From BOG-1184 sp964651515 (GTDB lineage Bacteria > Fibrobacterota > Chitinivibrionia > Chitinivibrionales > Chitinispirillaceae), in assembly GCA_964651515.1 (NCBI GenBank), contig CAZYYB010000146.1:1-6338 (forward strand): DNA of 6,338 bases, given 5' to 3'. Below the pieces are notes generated by a model. The model ran no database searches and was not told where the DNA came from. It worked only from the letters and a program-made list of their open reading frames with translations. Position 1 is the first letter of the stretch. Every line of letters starts with the position of its first letter. Below are positions 5,120 through 6,338 of this stretch, in pieces. The translations under genes and the position numbers were made by a program.

Positions 5120-6338
5120 ATGGCATGTTTTGATGCCGATAACCGGCTTTCGAAGGAGTGCTTCGAAACCGTGCTTCAGAGTATGGCGGAGGGCCTTTTC
5201 ATCATCGACGCATCGGGTGTGATACGGTTTTGCAACGCCGGGCTGGAACGGATGAGCGGAATGCCCGCATCGTCGATCGTCGGGAAACGGTGCCGCGACA
5301 TCATGGTATGCGCCTGCGATGCCATGAGCGAATGCGGATTGCTGAAAAAGGGCACGCTTTCCAATCTTGAATGTCGGCTGAAGCGGGCCGACGGCACCCT
5401 GCTGCCCGTCCTGAAAAACGGCCGCGCCATGGTCGGCACCGACGGCGCAATTATGGGCGGCGTGGAGACCATGACCGACATATCGGAGCTGCTTCTTGCC
5501 AAAAGGAAAACAGCCGCACTGGAAGAGGATGCAAGCCGCGAAGGCGGAAGGTATCATCTGCTCATCGGAAAAAGCCCGGCCATGCGGCAGGTATTCGAGC
5601 TTATCGAGATGGCTGCCGCCTCAAATGCCAATGTTCTCCTCACCGGCGAGTCGGGAACGGGCAAAGAGCTCGCGGCGCGTACGATCCATGAACGGAGCGG
5701 CCGGAGAAACGGTCCGCTCGTTAAGGTCAACTGCTCCGCCCTGCCGGAGCCGCTTCTCGAAAGCGAACTTTTCGGACACGCCAGGGGGGCTTTTACCGGA
5801 GCGATCAAAGACAAGGTCGGCCGATTCGAGCTCGCCGACGGCGGAACGCTTTTCCTCGACGAGATCGGCGACCTCAGCCCGTACATCCAGGTAAAATTCC
5901 TCCGTTTCCTGCAGGAGCGTGAGTTCGAACGCGTTGGTGAAAATCAGACGCGCAAAGCGGATATCCGGATCATTGCGGCGACCAACCGCAATCTCCGGGA
6001 GCTCGTCCGGTCCGGGATTTTTCGCGAGGACCTTTACTACCGGCTCAAGGTATTCCCGGTCCATCTGCCGTCGTTGCGCGAGCGAAAGGAGGATATCGGC
6101 CCGCTGATCGGCCATTTTATCGCCAAATTCAAGGGTACCACCGGCAAGGCGATTGCGGGGCTTGCCTCCGATGCCGCGCTGACCAGTCATACCGGCGACG
6201 TCACGCATCTGTCGAAACCCGAGCAGTTCGACACCGCCGACCAGATCATCAAGGGCGCCAAGCTCGACGTGCATTTCGTGCCGGGCGAGCACGATGTCAT
6301 CGGCGACGACGGCAAGATGTATTTCGAGCGCTTCGGCG
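5120..6338 (+). CDS. PAS-domain sigma-54 activator with cysteine cluster; C-terminus replaced by foreign sequence at right edge
   Basis: An enhancer-binding protein that uses ATP to remodel sigma-54 RNA polymerase. Residues about 12-125 form a PAS sensor (ETVLQSMAEGLFIIDASG, then CNAGLERMSG). It is rich in cysteine: C58, C64, C66 and C72 lie in one 15-residue segment, with C3, C14, C38 and C85 besides. The AAA+ domain starts near 145: Walker A GESGTGKE (176-183), sigma-54 contact loop GAFTGA (223-228), Walker B LFLDEIG (244-250), AATNRNL (286-292) and the arginine-finger region FREDLYYRL (301-309). Homology runs through GKAIAGLASDAA (342-353). The expected WPGNVREL segment and Fis-type DNA-binding helix are absent; the frame instead continues into phosphoesterase-like sequence and stays open at the edge. 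It is divergent from the operon it probably controls. Sensing of sulfane sulfur or redox state, as in FisR-type activators, is inferred from the cysteines and neighbours. Confidence 0.88.
   Translation, partial: MACFDADNRLSKECFETVLQSMAEGLFIIDASGVIRFCNAGLERMSGMPASSIVGKRCRDIMVCACDAMSECGLLKKGTLSNLECRLKRADGTLLPVLKNGRAMVGTDGAIMGGVETMTDISELLLAKRKTAALEEDASREGGRYHLLIGKSPAMRQVFELIEMAAASNANVLLTGESGTGKELAARTIHERSGRRNGPLVKVNCSALPEPLLESELFGHARGAFTGAIKDKVGRFELADGGTLFLDEIGDLSPYIQVKFLRFLQEREFERVGENQTRKADIRIIAATNRNLRELVRSGIFREDLYYRLKVFPVHLPSLRERKEDIGPLIGHFIAKFKGTTGKAIAGLASDAALTSHTGDVTHLSKPEQFDTADQIIKGAKLDVHFVPGEHDVIGDDGKMYFERFG
6191..6338 (+). other. Fragment resembling a calcineurin-like metallophosphoesterase, joined in frame to the activator
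   Basis: About 49 codons at the right edge read TGDVTHLSKPEQFDTADQ, then VHFVPGEHDVIGDDGKMYFERFG. TGDxTH and PGEHD match the second and third metal-binding motifs (GD and GNHD/GEHD) of calcineurin-like phosphoesterases. The family's first motif (DxH) would lie upstream of the junction and is missing. Nothing here resembles a sigma-54 activator. By eye, codons ending in G or C rise to roughly 90%, against just under 80% in the preceding activator codons. The resemblance is to alphaproteobacterial-type phosphoesterases, recalled from family knowledge and not searched. It is probably a chimeric join at a contig end. Confidence 0.6.

Noticed and set aside
5621..6292. Minus-strand open frame of 223 codons opposite the activator
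   Set aside because: The plus strand carries intact Walker A, GAFTGA and Walker B motifs. The minus frame is the usual antisense shadow in GC-rich coding DNA.
1..6338. CRISPR array, tRNA, rRNA, insertion-sequence ends or transposase
   Set aside because: No repeat-spacer pattern, tRNA cloverleaf, rRNA segment, transposase motif or terminal inverted repeats were seen. Apart from short gaps, the window is occupied by the listed genes.

Overview
The window looks like DNA from a GC-rich Gram-negative anaerobe with active sulfur metabolism. A TonB-family energy transducer implies an outer membrane. The mix of a PAS-type sigma-54 activator, a persulfide-reductase fusion, DsrE/TusA/rhodanese domains and a YeiH-family permease fits Desulfobacterota (Geobacter- or Desulfuromonas-like) best. 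Chlorobi or another phylum is possible. This placement is inferred from gene content, not from a marker gene.

Layout. Bases 2-649 (+) hold the 3' part of a TonB-family gene that is open at the left edge. It converges on a four-gene minus-strand block running from 4897 down to 695: thioredoxin (4897-4586), an 814-residue four-domain fusion (4516-2072), a membrane-anchored single-domain rhodanese (2024-1638) and a YeiH-family permease (1675-695). The fusion is a CoA-disulfide/persulfide reductase joined to rhodanese, TusA and DsrE-like domains. Gaps in the block are 69 bp and 47 bp, and the last two genes overlap, so it reads as one operon. The divergent 222-bp spacer (4898-5119) is the control region. 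The plus-strand gene from 5120 encodes a PAS-AAA+ sigma-54 activator.

The control region contains a consensus-perfect sigma-54 -24/-12 promoter (4943-4958, minus strand) with a predicted start at about 4932. An AT-rich tract (4986-5022) lies next to it. Beyond that are two 14-bp dyads (consensus TGTTGCRTGCAACA) whose centres are exactly 21 bp apart and about 135 and 156 bp upstream of the predicted start. This is the expected layout for an activator that binds an upstream enhancer and loops to sigma-54 polymerase. The activator's PAS region carries a dense cysteine cluster (C58, C64, C66, C72), suggesting thiol-based sensing. The model proposed here, which is inference, is a self-contained sulfane-sulfur/redox response unit: sensor-activator, thioredoxin, a sulfane-sulfur relay and reductase in one polypeptide, a membrane rhodanese and a putative sulfur-oxyanion exporter.

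The right edge is abnormal. After about residue 353 the activator loses homology just before the expected WPGNVREL and Fis-type HTH segment. It continues in frame into sequence resembling a calcineurin-like metallophosphoesterase (TGDVTH, VPGEHD). An assembly chimera or recombination junction near 6173-6193 is more likely than a real fusion protein.
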